NCBI RefSeq assembly: GCF_004193775.1
Contig: NC_041009.1
Location: forward strand, 47,733,534-47,797,533
Source of the DNA: Glycine soja
Taxonomy: Eukaryota; Streptophyta; Magnoliopsida; Fabales; Fabaceae
DNA: 64,000 nt
Direction: 5' to 3'
The notes under the pieces are model-generated. The model saw only the letters and a list, made by a program, of their open reading frames with translations. It searched no databases and was not told the origin of the DNA. A program made the translations under genes and the position numbers. Positions 12,735-25,106 of this stretch are shown one piece after another. How positions within the stretch are numbered: the stretch's first letter is position 1; each line of letters begins with the position of its first letter.

Positions 12735-14017
12735 TGAATACAAATATAATGTATATGTTTAAAACATTTGTTATTAACAAATTTTAATTATAGTATGTAT
12801 TTATATTTAAATTTATTTATTTATTACAAATTTATAATTATACGAAAAATAAACATTTATCCTTACTAGTTTAATTTAAATTAATAATTGATAAATCCTT
12901 ACTTTCTTATTTTAAATGTTTTCTCATTTAAAAATATTCAAATATTTATATCGTAAAGATTCTCCACCGAATTTGTTCCTCACTATATTATTTTCAGCGG
13001 TACCTGAGACAAAATAGGTGATTGTCAACATGCATATAGAATAAAAAGATAACGTACAGTTCACAATAAAAAGCTTGGATTCCCTCACCTTGTGCATCTT
13101 GCTATCAAAATCTATCAATTGAAATGCTCATGACCTTGGAATTTGATCAATGAAATTCTTCCATCGTTAGGATCATTTTGTAAAACAACTAATTTCATTA
13201 TTTGTGTTAATTTGTTAGTTCAATGCACAGTTAAATTTCGTATATTCATAGGAAAACATTTTATTTTTGTATGATTAGAAAAAGGCTTACGTATATGATT
13301 TTAAAGGCCACCAATCCTTTAACTTTTGAATAAAGTAGTATATTCCTCTTTCTTGGTTTCTTTAGTTTATGGGTTCGACAGTTGTGTGATAGGAAAAGCT
13401 TAACATATTCCCATGACTTATATTGGGAACTAAATCACGTATTCCCGTCTTTTGTTCTCCTAATGAGCCAAAAGAAACAAGTTAATAAAAAAAAAAAATA
13501 GATGTGTTTTTACTGCCTTTCCATAAATATATAGATAAGAAATTCTCATATTGGTTTTGAGGTGACTGAAATGTTTTTTGTTTTATAAAAGAATATTAAA
13601 AAGAGCAATTTTCAAAATTAAAGAATAAAAATTTAATTTAGAAAACTAAAAAAAAGTGACTCAAACTTAAGGTATAATTCAAAATCACAAGTGATATAGA
13701 AGAAACCAACCTTCATGAATAATTCTTTTTGTTCATTATGATATTAGCACAAAATTATTTTCATCAAAAGCAATAACTAATATTCCTCAATTGTCTAAAA
13801 TTGTGAGTATACATAAGATAAATATTTCATTTACAATACAATTTGTTATCACTTATGTTAATCATTATTAATCCTTCATGATATGATTGTTTAGTCAGCC
13901 GATAAATGAAATATTTTATCAATGTTGTGTGTACCTTACAAAATTAACTTTGAGCAATTAATGTCATGGTTGTATTAATAAGATTAAATTTAAAAAATGA
14001 CTCAATTAATTAATAGG
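9668..14017. other. Gap upstream of the FT-like gene
   Basis: This holds the distal promoter of the minus-strand FT-like gene and AT-rich intergenic DNA. Visible structure: (TA)n tracts at 11913-11942 and 12699-12731; an 18 bp perfect tandem duplication at 11725-11760; and related words reading GTGTCTAA-TATYACTA near 9865-9890 and, inverted, near 11245-11275, which may be ends of a small transposon family. No gene was recognised. Confidence 0.5.
11725..11760. repeat. 18 bp perfect tandem duplication
   Basis: The unit GAACTAGATTTTCTTGAC occurs twice head to tail with no mismatch, at 11725-11742 and 11743-11760. This looks like a recent local slippage or repair duplication in intergenic DNA. 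Confidence 0.95.
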
Positions 14018-14183
14018 TCTTGCTAACCAATGTCCTTAAGATATTAGTTAAGGAACTAAAAAAAATGTAAAAATCATAGAAGAGCATAAAAAAATTATAA
14101 ACAGCTTAATTTTGCACATACCAATAAAAGTATTTTTTATTTTAGTTCCTTAACCAATATCTTAATGACACTAGTTAACCATT
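14018..14183. mobile_element. MITE with ~45 bp terminal inverted repeats
   Basis: The left end (from about 14021) and the reverse complement of the right end (from about 14180) align over roughly 45 bases, sharing TTAAGATATT, then GTTAAGGAACTAAAA, then A/T-rich sequence. The element is about 165 bp, has no coding capacity and can fold almost end to end. No convincing target duplication was found, so the superfamily is unassigned. Confidence 0.75.
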
Positions 14184-14587
14184 GTAGTAACTAATTCATT
14201 AAGATTAAGAAAAATGAATAATTTAGTTGATAACAATAAATTTATCTTACTTTTTTTTTAAAAAAACTTGTCTTACATTTATAATTTTTTCTAAAATCAT
14301 CCTATCATTAATACTCTTCTCTCTTTAATTGTTTGTTAATATATTTTTTATTTTTTTAATTAGAGATATTCTAGTTTAAAAATAACTGATAAAAAAATAA
14401 TATAAATTTGATTTCATAAAAAGAAACCAACTTCATTTTAAACATGAATCTTATAAATAAAAACGGATGGATGAAATATGTTATTATGAGATTGAGATTA
14501 GACTTTATATGCTCAATGTACCTTAAAAGTGCCAAGAAGTGGCAAAATTTGTATTACATAGATCGTACGGAATTATGAAAATATAGA

Positions 14588-14809
14588 ATGGACAACTTTG
14601 TGGGTAAATTGCTTGTTATATTGTTTGTATGGACTTTGTGGAGTTCCTCTCATAGCATGAGTGGAACCAAGAAATATGCATTGGTCGATGAAATATATAT
14701 GAGTGATGTATATCCATTTAATTTAAGAATCTCAGCAAGTAGCAAAAAATGGATTGTTGGGATGGAAATAACTTGGAGTGTGAGTGGGGGACGTTCCCCA
14801 ACCAAATAA
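14588..14809 (+). CDS. Small ORF with signal-peptide-like start, 73 aa, doubtful
   Basis: This ATG-initiated frame encodes 73 residues. The first 23 or so look like a signal peptide: a hydrophobic run LLVILFVWTLW followed by SSSHS as a possible cleavage site. The remaining 50 residues contain no cysteines and no motif that I recognise. There is no nearby gene to give context, and an open frame of this size is expected by chance in AT-rich sequence of this length. It is listed only because the hydrophobic N terminus is coherent. It could equally be a fragment of a dead gene or noise. Confidence 0.15.
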   Translation: MDNFVGKLLVILFVWTLWSSSHSMSGTKKYALVDEIYMSDVYPFNLRISASSKKWIVGMEITWSVSGGRSPTK

Positions 14810-15332
14810 GCAATCAGATTTTTTTTTTGTTTTCATCATTATATGCCATGCTTACTTTCCTTGGACGTTTGCTCATCAAATCACGTACACATGCATTCAT
14901 TCATAGAATTAATATGTGAGGCATCGCCCACTTATGATACTTCTTGTGGTCGTCCTAGCTAGGATATCTTGTGAGGAGCAAGACATATTAATAAAGAGAG
15001 AATCTCCTTCTTCTAGATGTGTGGACGCAAAAATGGAATCATAAGATCAAAAAATCTTGGAGTGATTCACTTATGATCTAAAGCCATATATTTACAGCGT
15101 AATCTATCAGAATATCTTAGATCGTCCAAAGTATACTTCTTTTTGTTGTCCACCCAAAGAACTAAAAAGGTGGAAGAAGAATGGATGAGAAGAATTTAAT
15201 ACAACTTTTTGTTTTTATCAACGTATACCTCTCGAACATATATCATATATATTATTTTCCCTAAAAAAAAAACATATATATTATTTTATTTGGACTGCCG
15301 GATATATATATTTTCCTTTACCATATAACTCT

Positions 15333-15335
<3 letters not shown>

Positions 15336-15395
<60 letters not shown>
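15336..15395. repeat. (TA)n microsatellite
   Basis: An uninterrupted TA run of about 60 bases in intergenic DNA. Confidence 0.95.
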
Positions 15396-15397
<2 letters not shown>

Positions 15398-18058
15398 TTT
15401 TATTAATAAAAAAATTGATATATACTATCTATGCAACAATTTATTTAAGTAAATATATATGACATTTATAATAACAAATTAATTTTCATCAAATCAAAAC
15501 TATATTAATAATAACCAATCTAATGATTAATATTCTTCTTTGTTAAAATATGACATTTTTCAATCGTGTGTGTATATAAAGTAAAAGGAATGAATAACTT
15601 CTTAACAAATAAGGAAAACAAATATAGACTATTACATTAGATTATCAATATATAAAAATTATATGTCACTTTTTCAGTTTAATCAATAACTTTTTTTTTA
15701 CAGAGTTTAATAAATAACTTATAGAATGGATAATTCATGTAATATTAATAATCCACATAATAAGATAGTAGTATCCCTTAATATGTTGCATGTATAATAA
15801 TACTCCCACATATTTTTAGCTTGTAGGAGAACTTTATTGGGATGAAGATAAAGAAAGAATACATTTCAAATCTTCATCTGCCATTAGGGATTTGGAGCTG
15901 AATCTATGATCATCCTGCGGCGAATGCACTCTGTGAGCATTGTGGCAGCTCAAAATGTCAACGGAATCATTTAGTTAGCAAAAATCTATAAAGCATAGAA
16001 ATAATTCTGAGTATCAGGTTCTATAGTTTTATCGTCACTATATATATTACTCGTTTGTAATTTATATTCCTACAAAACATCTAAAAAGTATTGGTCTCGA
16101 GGGCATATTTCAAAATTTGGAGAAGATGACTAGATGAGTATATATTAGCATCTTTCAAGCTTGATTTTTATATGCACATTTTCCTTTTTAATTTGACACT
16201 TATTAATGCCCATTTAACACAGGCACGCCATTTTAGAAATAACCACACATCATACAAGATTATGTATTAGAACGGAGGATATAAAGATTTAGAATAATGA
16301 TTAATTATCTCCTTAATAAAAGAATTTTGATTTAGAAATTAGAATTGAACTTTTTTATTCACTCAAGTCGTATTCAAATCGACACGTTCTTACATAACTT
16401 CTAAACTCTTTTTAGTTTGACACTTATTAACACCCATTTAACAGAATCACAACATTTTTTTTTCAAACAGGAGGCTAGCAAACCCCACAAAAAGAAACTT
16501 TATTAAACCGCGTAGAAAAGACATAGCATATACATCAGCAATTACAGGACTATGTAGAAAAGGAGATAAAATATCAAAATTTCTACCCTATCTGTCAATG
16601 GATAAATCATACTTTGCAAGAGCTTTAGCTACACGGGGTATGTTTGATTTAAAGTTATAAAAGTGTGTTTATGAATTTCAATACAAAATTGTGTGTTCCA
16701 ATAATGCATAAAACAAGAAGTAAAGATTTATTACTTTGAAAGTGAAAATACTTTTGAGCGCTCCAAACTTTATTTCAATCATACACTTAGTTTCATTGTA
16801 AATATACACCACGTAAAACATCCAACTTTGCCAATGCAAGATATGATGGATTGAACCATTTGATAGGACAAGTGGGATACCTCCAAAATGGAGTCATTCA
16901 ATAATTAACTCTTTGAAACCATAAAAATAGTCCATAATTCAGATTAAGTTATAGAACAAAGGCTAAGGATATTAACATTTTGATTTTCGAACAAAAGACT
17001 AGACACCATGAAAATATTTATGCTAAATTATAATTTTGATTTTTCTAATTTTATAAATTTATAATTTTGGACTTCTCAAATTTAATCGAGACATTTGATT
17101 TTCAAATTTTAAAAATTCACGATTTTAGTTAATTCATCATATGATTTTTATTGACCGATAGATCATTAACGTTGACTAATTAAACGCTTATGTGCTAGAC
17201 TTATGTTTTAGTTATTGACAAATAATTATCATTAGTAGAAATATTAAGTTAATTAATAAATAATTTAAAATCATTAATTATTACAAAAAAAAACTTTTAT
17301 ACAAGACTATTAACCCTTCTCAATCCTCTTCCCCCTCAATCTCAGTCACGAATCCAAGACAGCCAACTGCACACAAACACAAATCAACATAGCATTCATT
17401 CAGGTAGCAAGTGAAGAAGCCCTCAAATTGCTCCACAGAATCGCTCCCTGCTACTCAAGCTCGCTAATAATCCCTTGCACAACCATGTGATTGTGCAATT
17501 CCACAAGCTATGTGCAACATAGATACGTTCGTTTTTTATATACAATCAGCGTTCACTGTGCAGCAATTCCAGTTGTTTTCATCCCAATTTTTTTTTCCTA
17601 TTTTCCCAAACTGCAAAACTTTCATCTCCTCTTCTAACCCATTTTCACGCTATAGTTTCAGGGAGAAGAAAATTCTCAACAAAGTAAACCGCAACCATTA
17701 GAGACTTGCCAATAATGATTTGGTATGCCAACGTTTATTCATGAATAAATCAAATACGATAGCAAGAACCAGGTAAATCGTAATTTGCTAGTTATTGCAT
17801 ATCAATTCTATTGACTTCAACAGAAGCTTCAGGCTATCTAATAAAAAGCAGAAGCTTCAGGCACGTCACAAGTGTCAAACTATACAGAAATAAATAGCCA
17901 AACCATTAACTCATCAAGAAAGATTGATTTAAATTTATCCGAATGGGTTATAGGTAATAACAAAAATGCATTCACATATTCCTCATACAAATTTAGGAAG
18001 ACAAGCACGTGCATGAATACCTAAATTGACAAACATATCGTACAGTATATATGATGGT

Positions 18059-21000
18059 TTAGATGTACTTTAAACCAGAGATATATTGTTGCCTAGTAAT
18101 TAGATACTGGGCCAGGGAATATATAACTCCTAATATACCCAAGATCTTAATCTTGAGTACATCTGTACAAGCAATAGGAAGCAGATTAAGAGGCAAAGTT
18201 ATCCACGGGGATGAGTCACTCTGCTTCGTATGGCTCCACACGTACCTGTTGAAAAGTATATGACTGGGGAAGGTAAGAATGAGGAGGGCCAAATTCTTCA
18301 CCACATAAATCCAGTCTGGCCCACCGATTTGAAGACCCCATCCACTATTTCCTTGCCAAACATCTTCCCATGTTCTGTAGAGGGCAGTTATAACGAAGTA
18401 GGCCGAGATGACAACAGTAACAGGAAAATATCTATGTTTGTCCCCAAAACCAGTAACAAAATCCGAATCTTGATTAAGCAGCAGCAGAATAGGAGCCAGG
18501 AAAAATATAGAGCGGTTTGAGCCACCAGTAAGGTTAACATTCAGGACTAGACATATGGCAAAGCACAATACTGTGGCAACATTGCCAACAGCAGGCATCC
18601 AGGCTCCATCAGCAGCCATCCTCTTAATTGTAAAGGAGGGTGCTGTAGTAGTCCGACGATGCTGCATAAACCTCATCCTTGGCAGGAAACTAGCAGATGC
18701 ACTTTGACCGGAATGATTTTGTCTAATTCCACCTGAATCAATAACCTTCTCCCGCAAAATTGAAGCAAGTTTATACTTTATCTCCAAGGCTATAAGCATG
18801 AAGATTGCTGCATACAAACCAAGAAGGGATGTCCGGGCACCCTCTATTGCCAGCAATGTTGTAAGCTTCTTCTCCTCCTCACCCAAATTTCCTATCTCGC
18901 TATCTTCAAGAATATTTTTAATTCTCAGCTGGCCCTCCAAAAGATAAGTAACGGGAAAGAGAGCCACAAGTAGAGCAAATACCCAGGGCAAAAGCTTTGT
19001 GCTTGTAGCAGAGGGTAGATGAGTGAAGACAACAAAAACAGAGGCACAAACCATAGTGACAACAATGAGAACATGCAGAATGCCAGCCCAGAGAAAGTAT
19101 TCAGCAGCAATGTAGATACCAAGGGCAACCCCCATAGCAATGGAGTAAAATGTCCGTAATTCAACAATGTATTTAATGGGTATAATAGATGTAATGGAAG
19201 CTAGAGTCAGCAAAATTGCAATAATAAGAAGCCAAGAAGGCCAGGTAGGCTTGCCAGCTATATAGCCATAAATTGAGATATCATCAGCAGAGTGACGAGC
19301 AGTCTTGATTAGGTTTGATTGGTAAGTCAATGACACAGGAAGAGGTGGCTGCATTAAAATAAAAAGTAGACCAGTTGCCACTACCAGCACTAGACATCTT
19401 TTGGCAGACTGCAGAGAGAGAAAAAAAAAAGGTTTATGATCAATCTTTAACAACAGATTAAATAGGAAGATATGATTGATTACTTTGACCATAAATAATA
19501 TCTAATTGGTTATGAATCAAGTGACCACCAAAAATTTGCAATCGATATTGTATGATCCCCACTCCCAAAATAAACAATGAAAAACACAGGATTAGATATA
19601 TATGCATACCAAAACATGAGAGAAATGAATAGCAACAATTGGAACACAAGCCAATCCAGTCAACAGTATGCAGAAGCCCAAAAGTAAACCATCTGAAGGA
19701 GACCTTCCATTCCACCACTGGAGGGCTTCAAAAATTGTTTCACGGCAAAACCATACAGACAAGGCAACCACACAGGCATGAACATAACCTTGCCATGGTT
19801 TCATCCTAGCAGTAGTTTTTGATCTATCCCTACAAAATCCAACAAGAATTATAATAAGGTTGACAATAAAGTCTAGAGGTGAAATATAGGTTAAGTAGGA
19901 CCCCTTCAAACTGGCAAATTCCAAAGATTGTCACAATTACCTGTAAAGAAGCAATGGAGGAGAAACAGCCAACAAGAGAACTGCTGAAACCCACACAACG
20001 GACTTTGATGAAATAAACAACATGGCCAGCTTTGAAGAAAAGAGGCAAGTCAAAATCCAAACTGCTTTTCCTCCAATTCGATGATCCACGGATAGACTTC
20101 TCACCAAAGCCAAACCCAATAAAGTTGTCATCACAACCATATAGCTAGGATACATCACCTCGTCCTCAAATCCATAATAGTAAATGCTGGAGTAATTGAA
20201 AAATCGGTTCTCAATGTAGCATAAGAGCAATGCATGGCTTATCAAACCAGCCTCAGATAAAAAGGTCAGCTTTGATGGTAAAAGAGCTAAACCAGGAATA
20301 GCCATAGCTAGGACAGAATTTGCTATTATGAGTTTACAAAAAGATTTAAGGGACATGCCTGCCATCCAGATATTTAAATCCCAGAAGTTGTGCAGAACAA
20401 ACCATGTAACCATCAAACTTCCAAGAATAACAAAAGCAAAGTACGATGTTAGACTCTTCTTTTCAAAAAAACGAGCCAAATAAAAGCCAGCAACTGCAGG
20501 CAGAGGGAGGAACTGCAAATCAAAGGTTGAAAATATCTCAGTAATAGAGAAATTCTAAAAGGGTTAATGAAATTAAAATATTTAACCACAAACATAAGCA
20601 ATATTATCATAATCCACCAAAGATGTCGGCACACCAAGAATTGAATTTTTAAGAATGTCGTGCAGATAACCACCCAGTTGTTTTCATGAAGCAATATGAA
20701 TTTTAGCACAATAAACGGTATTTTTCCAGTTACCACATTTAATATGATGACAAGGGTAGTTAATTGTGGGTCAGCAGCCGTCCTAAAAAAACACTAACAG
20801 TATAGTGGAACATAGAGTGACCATTATACAAAAGACGACAGATACAATTAAAAAGTTTCAAAAATTAAAGCAAATAAGATTCATTATTTTAAGTTTAATA
20901 CAGATAATATCAAATAAATAAAACTGAAGTTTGCATTAATATTAAACTTACTAGTTTATAATTACTATACAAAATTATAAATTATCAATATTATCATTGT

Positions 21001-24000
21001 TGATATCTCACATGATCAACTAGAGATATGGCCAATGTAGTCCTATAAGGCTTAGGAAGTCTTCACCTTACAAGTCGATTTGATGGGGTTGGGTTAGATC
21101 CAAGACCCAAATTCTATAATGATATTAAAGTATATCCTAGATCTGTTATTGAGTCAACTATATTTGTTTACGCTCTGAATGTAAATTCCTAGGTGTAAGA
21201 GGGTGTTGTTATTGGGCTACCCGCATTTGTCTATGCTACAGATGTGCAGTGCTAGACAGGTGTGTTAAGATCTCACATTGACTAGAGATATAGCCAATGT
21301 GGTCCTTATAAGGATTGGGCAGTCCTCACCATGCAAGCTGGTTTTGTGGGGTTGAGTTAGAACCTGAACATAAACCCAAACTCTATGAATAATATACTAA
21401 TTTAAAATAATGACATAAAAGTAATAATTAAGAGTTTAAAACAAATAACATGAACAGCCAATAATAATCAGTGACACAAACAAAAGTAAACAGCCCATGA
21501 AAAACCTAAACAGGGTATAAGAAGTAATCTAGATAGATAACATTAGAAAATAATACGTGCAGTAAACCATTTTAAATGCAATTTTGACAAATTATAGCAA
21601 CTTTCAAGGTAGAAAGATACACCAAACCCTTGGGGTGTTTAGATGGATCCCACTACCCATAAACTTTTTATTCTGCTCAGTCGAATAGATTGCAACATAG
21701 ATGGATAAATGGAAAAATACAGCAGTAATCTTGGACATTGAGCAAGACTATATGTCATTAAAGGAGACATTGACAAAAAAACAGTTGAAGGGTTAGGATT
21801 TAATGGGTCAGGATAACAATTTTTTTACAGTAAAGAACAGACAGATAGGAGTAAGAAATTTACAAGCAATATTAGGCGATTGTGGGATTGGAATAGGGAC
21901 TGTTTGGGTGCTGTCTCAGATCTGTATAATGATTTTGAACAACTCTAACTTTATTCAAAGGCTTTCTAATTTACAAGACATGTTAAACTAGAAGAGTATA
22001 CACACAACTGTCTCATTCACTTACCCTAATTACCATCTATTATCATATATACTAGCAGCACTATCAGTGGTCAGTAGTAAAGTCAAAGAAGCAATAACTA
22101 AAAATGGCAATAGTTTGCTCGAATTTCTATTCTATTGAAGCTATAAAGTTTTACAAAACATGTTGGCAATCAAATGATATTGATGCAAAGTGAAAAATAA
22201 TCAGAAAAACAAAAGAGGAGAATATAACCTCTGTAAACAAAAAATAAAAACACACTCAAAGTTAGCACAAAAACACTCCCCAATACCTTCAAAATTCAAA
22301 TATCTGTCCAAGTGATGCCCTGGAAAAAGGCCAAAGGCGTAAAATGAGAATAAAGAAAAAGAAAAGAAAACGCCAAATAGAAAATGATCCTAATGTTCCT
22401 GGGATTCCTTTTCCAAAGACAATAGGTAACTTTAATAAAGTTTTCATGGTTTATCTTGATAAATAAGATTGGTTACTGACAACATGAGATAATTTCTTAT
22501 TCCCTATGCTTCCTCGATACACTGTACTATATTTTCCCAACACACAGCAAGCAGAAGCAACACCAAAAACCTGAATGAAAGAAAAATGCCTAACGAGATC
22601 TCATACAGCTCAAACCAGTCCAGAACAGAGAACAAAAGCCAAGAGAATCACACACAATCCAGAAACAGGGAACGTTGTAAACCCCACCAGAAACAGCTCA
22701 GATCAGTCACACAAGCACCAAGGTGGCACAAATTAAGTCATGTAGCCCAGCCAAAGCACAGATGAGGTCACAAAACCCTACATTAACACTAGGGTTTGAA
22801 TGGAGAATGTTCAAAGCAGGTTCAGTTTTGGGTGGGTGAATGATAGACGTTGTCATTTAACTGAGTGGTTGGGTAAATTTTAGGCCAGAACAGGATTATT
22901 TTGCATCTGCCCAGTCTCCAACAACCACATTTCAGCAGAAGCTTGCAACATTCTGGAAATACACACATGACAATTATTTGTAAGTTCACAAGTAATCCCA
23001 CCAAAATGTGTTAATGTGTAGGAATAGGATTGCAAAGGCTTGAGGAGTAGATACAACCGTACAACTCTATGGTCTGCATTTAACAACCATGCTCCACAAA
23101 GTTCAGCCTAAACTAAATTAAAAAGGGTAAAGCTGTGTCCAATGTGAAGGGTTTGTTTGGACAAGAGAGCTTAAGAGAATTAACAAGAATGATTTGGTCC
23201 AAAAGGCAGACCTGAAAAGGCTAATCCCCTGAAGTCTCAAGGATCCTACCGTAACTAATGGTGAGTCCCACTATAATAAAATTTTCAGTGCAAGAATATT
23301 CACAAGAGACCATCACGTATAAAATAAAAAGTAAAGCATTAGCACTTACAAGTAAGGGAAAGCCCACAACTAGTGCTCCAGCAGCACTGACCACAATAGC
23401 GGAAGTAGTGAAAGCAACAGAGCTGAGGGCATCAGAAACCATACCCATGGCATAAGCGGCGGTGGCAGAAGCCCCTCCAAGCATGGTGATAGTGACAAGA
23501 ACAAAATTGAGGGGCGGAGGGACCTGAATGTACCTAGCAAAGGAATGGAAGACGACCCTGACCTCCAATGCAACGACGACAAACACCAAGGCAATGGCGC
23601 CATTAACGACGCGGATGCTGTGGAGCTGGTCGGGGTTGCTGGTGACCCACCAGAGCGCCCCTCGGGTGGAAGCATAAAGCTGAAAGAGGAAAGGGATGAA
23701 GAAGAGGAGAAGCAGGTCGCAGAAGGAAGCAGCGGAAGAGAGAACGAGGGAGTAATGAGAAGCGACGTGGAACAAGAGAGGGACCAAGACAAGGTTAAGA
23801 GTGTGGACGCAGCTCTCGAGTGGGCCCAATATGAAGCTGTCACGGGGGGCCTCGCCGCCGTGGTAGCGTGCTTCGTGTTTGGCCTTGAAGGAGGAAACAC
23901 GAGGGACAGAGAAGAGCCAGTAGAAGCAACAGTTGAAGCCGGCGAGGTAGTAGGCGGCGTTGTTCATGCCGAGGGCGGCGATGGAGGCCCAGGCGAAGAG

Positions 24001-24567
24001 GGCGGAGGCGGAGATGGGGAGGCAGGCGAAGAGGAGGCGCTCCAGGGTGACGGCGATGGAAGGGTTTTCGAGGAGGAGCCACTTGAAGTTCAGGGAGGAC
24101 CAGACGCCGAGGAGGAAGGTGGTGTGAGCGCAGAGGAAGGAGGCCAGGACAGCGACGGCGACGGAGGAGTTGAAGGCGGCAAAGAGGGAGGAGGAGGAGG
24201 AGAGGAAGAAGGCGAGCTGGGAGAAGATGAGGGAGAACCAGACGGCGAAGAAGGCGGCGGGCTTGAGGTTGAGGGAGTCGAGGATGTAGGAGATCATGAG
24301 GCCGACGAGAAGGGTGGCGACCACGGTGGTGCCACCGAGGTCCAGGAGGAAGAGGGCGGAGGGGAGCAGGGGGATGGCGATCCGGTAGTTGTGGGCGAAG
24401 GAAGAAGGGGTTTTGAGGGATCTGGAAGACGAGGTGTTGCCATGGGCGTGAAGTGACGGCGAAGTAACGGAGCCGTTAGGGTTTGGGGAGGAGGAGGAGA
24501 AGAAGGAAGGAGCGCTGGTGGAGGAAGATAACGGTATGTGGGGACGGAATGCGCGGGGTTGCAGCAT
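18059..24567 (-). CDS. NEF1: NEF1 (No Exine Formation 1) homologue, 4 exons, 1119 aa
   Basis: Large polytopic membrane protein. In Arabidopsis NEF1 is needed for sporopollenin deposition and exine patterning on pollen and has been described as a probable plastid membrane protein; its biochemistry is unknown. Minus-strand exons are 24567-23350 (406 codons), 20512-19941, 19829-19610 and 19408-18059, all GT-AG with compatible phases. The 1119 aa total is close to the family's usual size of about 1120. The first 60 or so residues are rich in Ser, Pro and Thr, as in a transit peptide, and most of the rest is hydrophobic helices. Family-typical stretches include FFNYSSIYYYG, WFCRETIFEALQWWNGR, SADDISIYG, KPTWPSWLL, LLPWVFALLVALFPVTYLLEG and MPAVGNVAT, with the C terminus ending GLKYI. 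Exon 1 is GC-rich compared with its surroundings. Intron 1 (2.8 kb) carries a TRIM and a dispersed repeat. Recognised from memory of the family, not by a search. Confidence 0.93.
20998..21392 (+). mobile_element. TRIM (miniature LTR retrotransposon) in NEF1 intron 1
   Basis: Two direct repeats of about 120-130 bp lie at roughly 20998-21119 and 21263-21392. Both start TGTT and share CTAGAGATAT, GCCAATGT, CCTTATAAGG (shorter in the left copy) and a GGGGTTG block near the end. The internal part is only about 140 bp and begins just after the left repeat with ATGATATTAAAG, a degraded match to the initiator-methionine tRNA primer site (canonical TGGTATCAGAGC). Two short LTRs, a tRNA-Met primer site and no coding region define a terminal-repeat retrotransposon in miniature. 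The LTRs differ at many sites, so the insertion is old. Confidence 0.75.
21985..22480. repeat. Dispersed repeat, copy A (NEF1 intron 1)
   Basis: This intronic stretch aligns in the same orientation with two blocks in the intron of the TVP38-like gene (29997-30185 and 30770-31060). Shared words include CAGTAGTAAAGTCAAAGA, GAATTTCTATTCT, AATATAACCTCTG, AGCACAAAAACA and CACTCCTTTTCCA-like sequence. It is non-coding, and the element class is unknown. Confidence 0.75.
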
Positions 24568-24665
24568 TTTTGTTACACAGCGAAACTCGATCGAGGAAAG
24601 GGAATGATGAAGAAGCTAATTGCTGACTTCATTCATCTACCAAGCTCTGGTCAAACTCGATTCCA

Positions 24666-24711
24666 TGGGCCTCAACATACAAACCCAAAGCCCGCTCACT
24701 TTGCTTGGGCC
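24666..24711. promoter_or_regulatory. Two site II-type TGGGCC motifs upstream of NEF1
   Basis: TGGGCC occurs at 24666-24671 and 24706-24711, about 100 and 140 bp upstream of the NEF1 ATG. Paired TGGGCY (site II) elements bind TCP factors and are common in promoters of plant genes active in dividing cells. The motifs are visible; their function here is inferred. Confidence 0.4.
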
Positions 24712-25057
24712 GCCTTCTATCTATATCACCATACTCAACAAAATGAAAACTAGTTCCCATAGTGTATCTTCAAATAATGAAAACTAGTTTTTATCGAATT
24801 AGTTACCAAAGTCGTATCTACGGCTAGGCAAAGTAGTCGGTTACCTCAGGCCCACTAAAATTGCAATCATTTTATCATATACTAATTTAATACGGCAACC
24901 ATTAATTCACGTCAAGTAACAAAATCATTTTTTTGTTTAATGAAACGAATGTCAAGACTTTAAAGTGTGCAAGTCTAGAATTACAAATTTATACAATTAT
25001 CATATTATTGGCCAATAGTAACAATATTTACAACAGTAATATTTACAACAATATTTG

Positions 25058-25059
<2 letters not shown>

Positions 25060-25102
<43 letters not shown>
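25060..25102. repeat. (TA)n microsatellite at copia breakpoint
   Basis: An uninterrupted TA run of about 43 bases. The coding similarity of the neighbouring copia fragment stops close to this tract, so it may mark a deletion breakpoint. Confidence 0.95.

Positions 25103-25106
<4 letters not shown>

Larger units (their letters stand above)
14184..18058. other. Gap between MITE and NEF1
   Basis: AT-rich intergenic sequence with a (TA)n tract at 15336-15395. A roughly 35 bp word containing TTTGACACTTATTAA and CCCATTTAACA occurs twice in the same orientation, near 16190-16222 and 16417-16443. The stretch 17300-17700 has a more balanced composition, but I found no coding match there. The last few hundred bases lie 3' of the NEF1 stop codon. 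Confidence 0.45.

Noticed and set aside
23545..24456. 303-codon plus-strand open frame rich in Glu and Gly
   Set aside because: It lies exactly antisense to NEF1 exon 1, whose GC-rich Leu, Ser and Ala codons read backwards as Glu and Gly codons. The low-complexity composition and the clear NEF1 match on the other strand make it a shadow.
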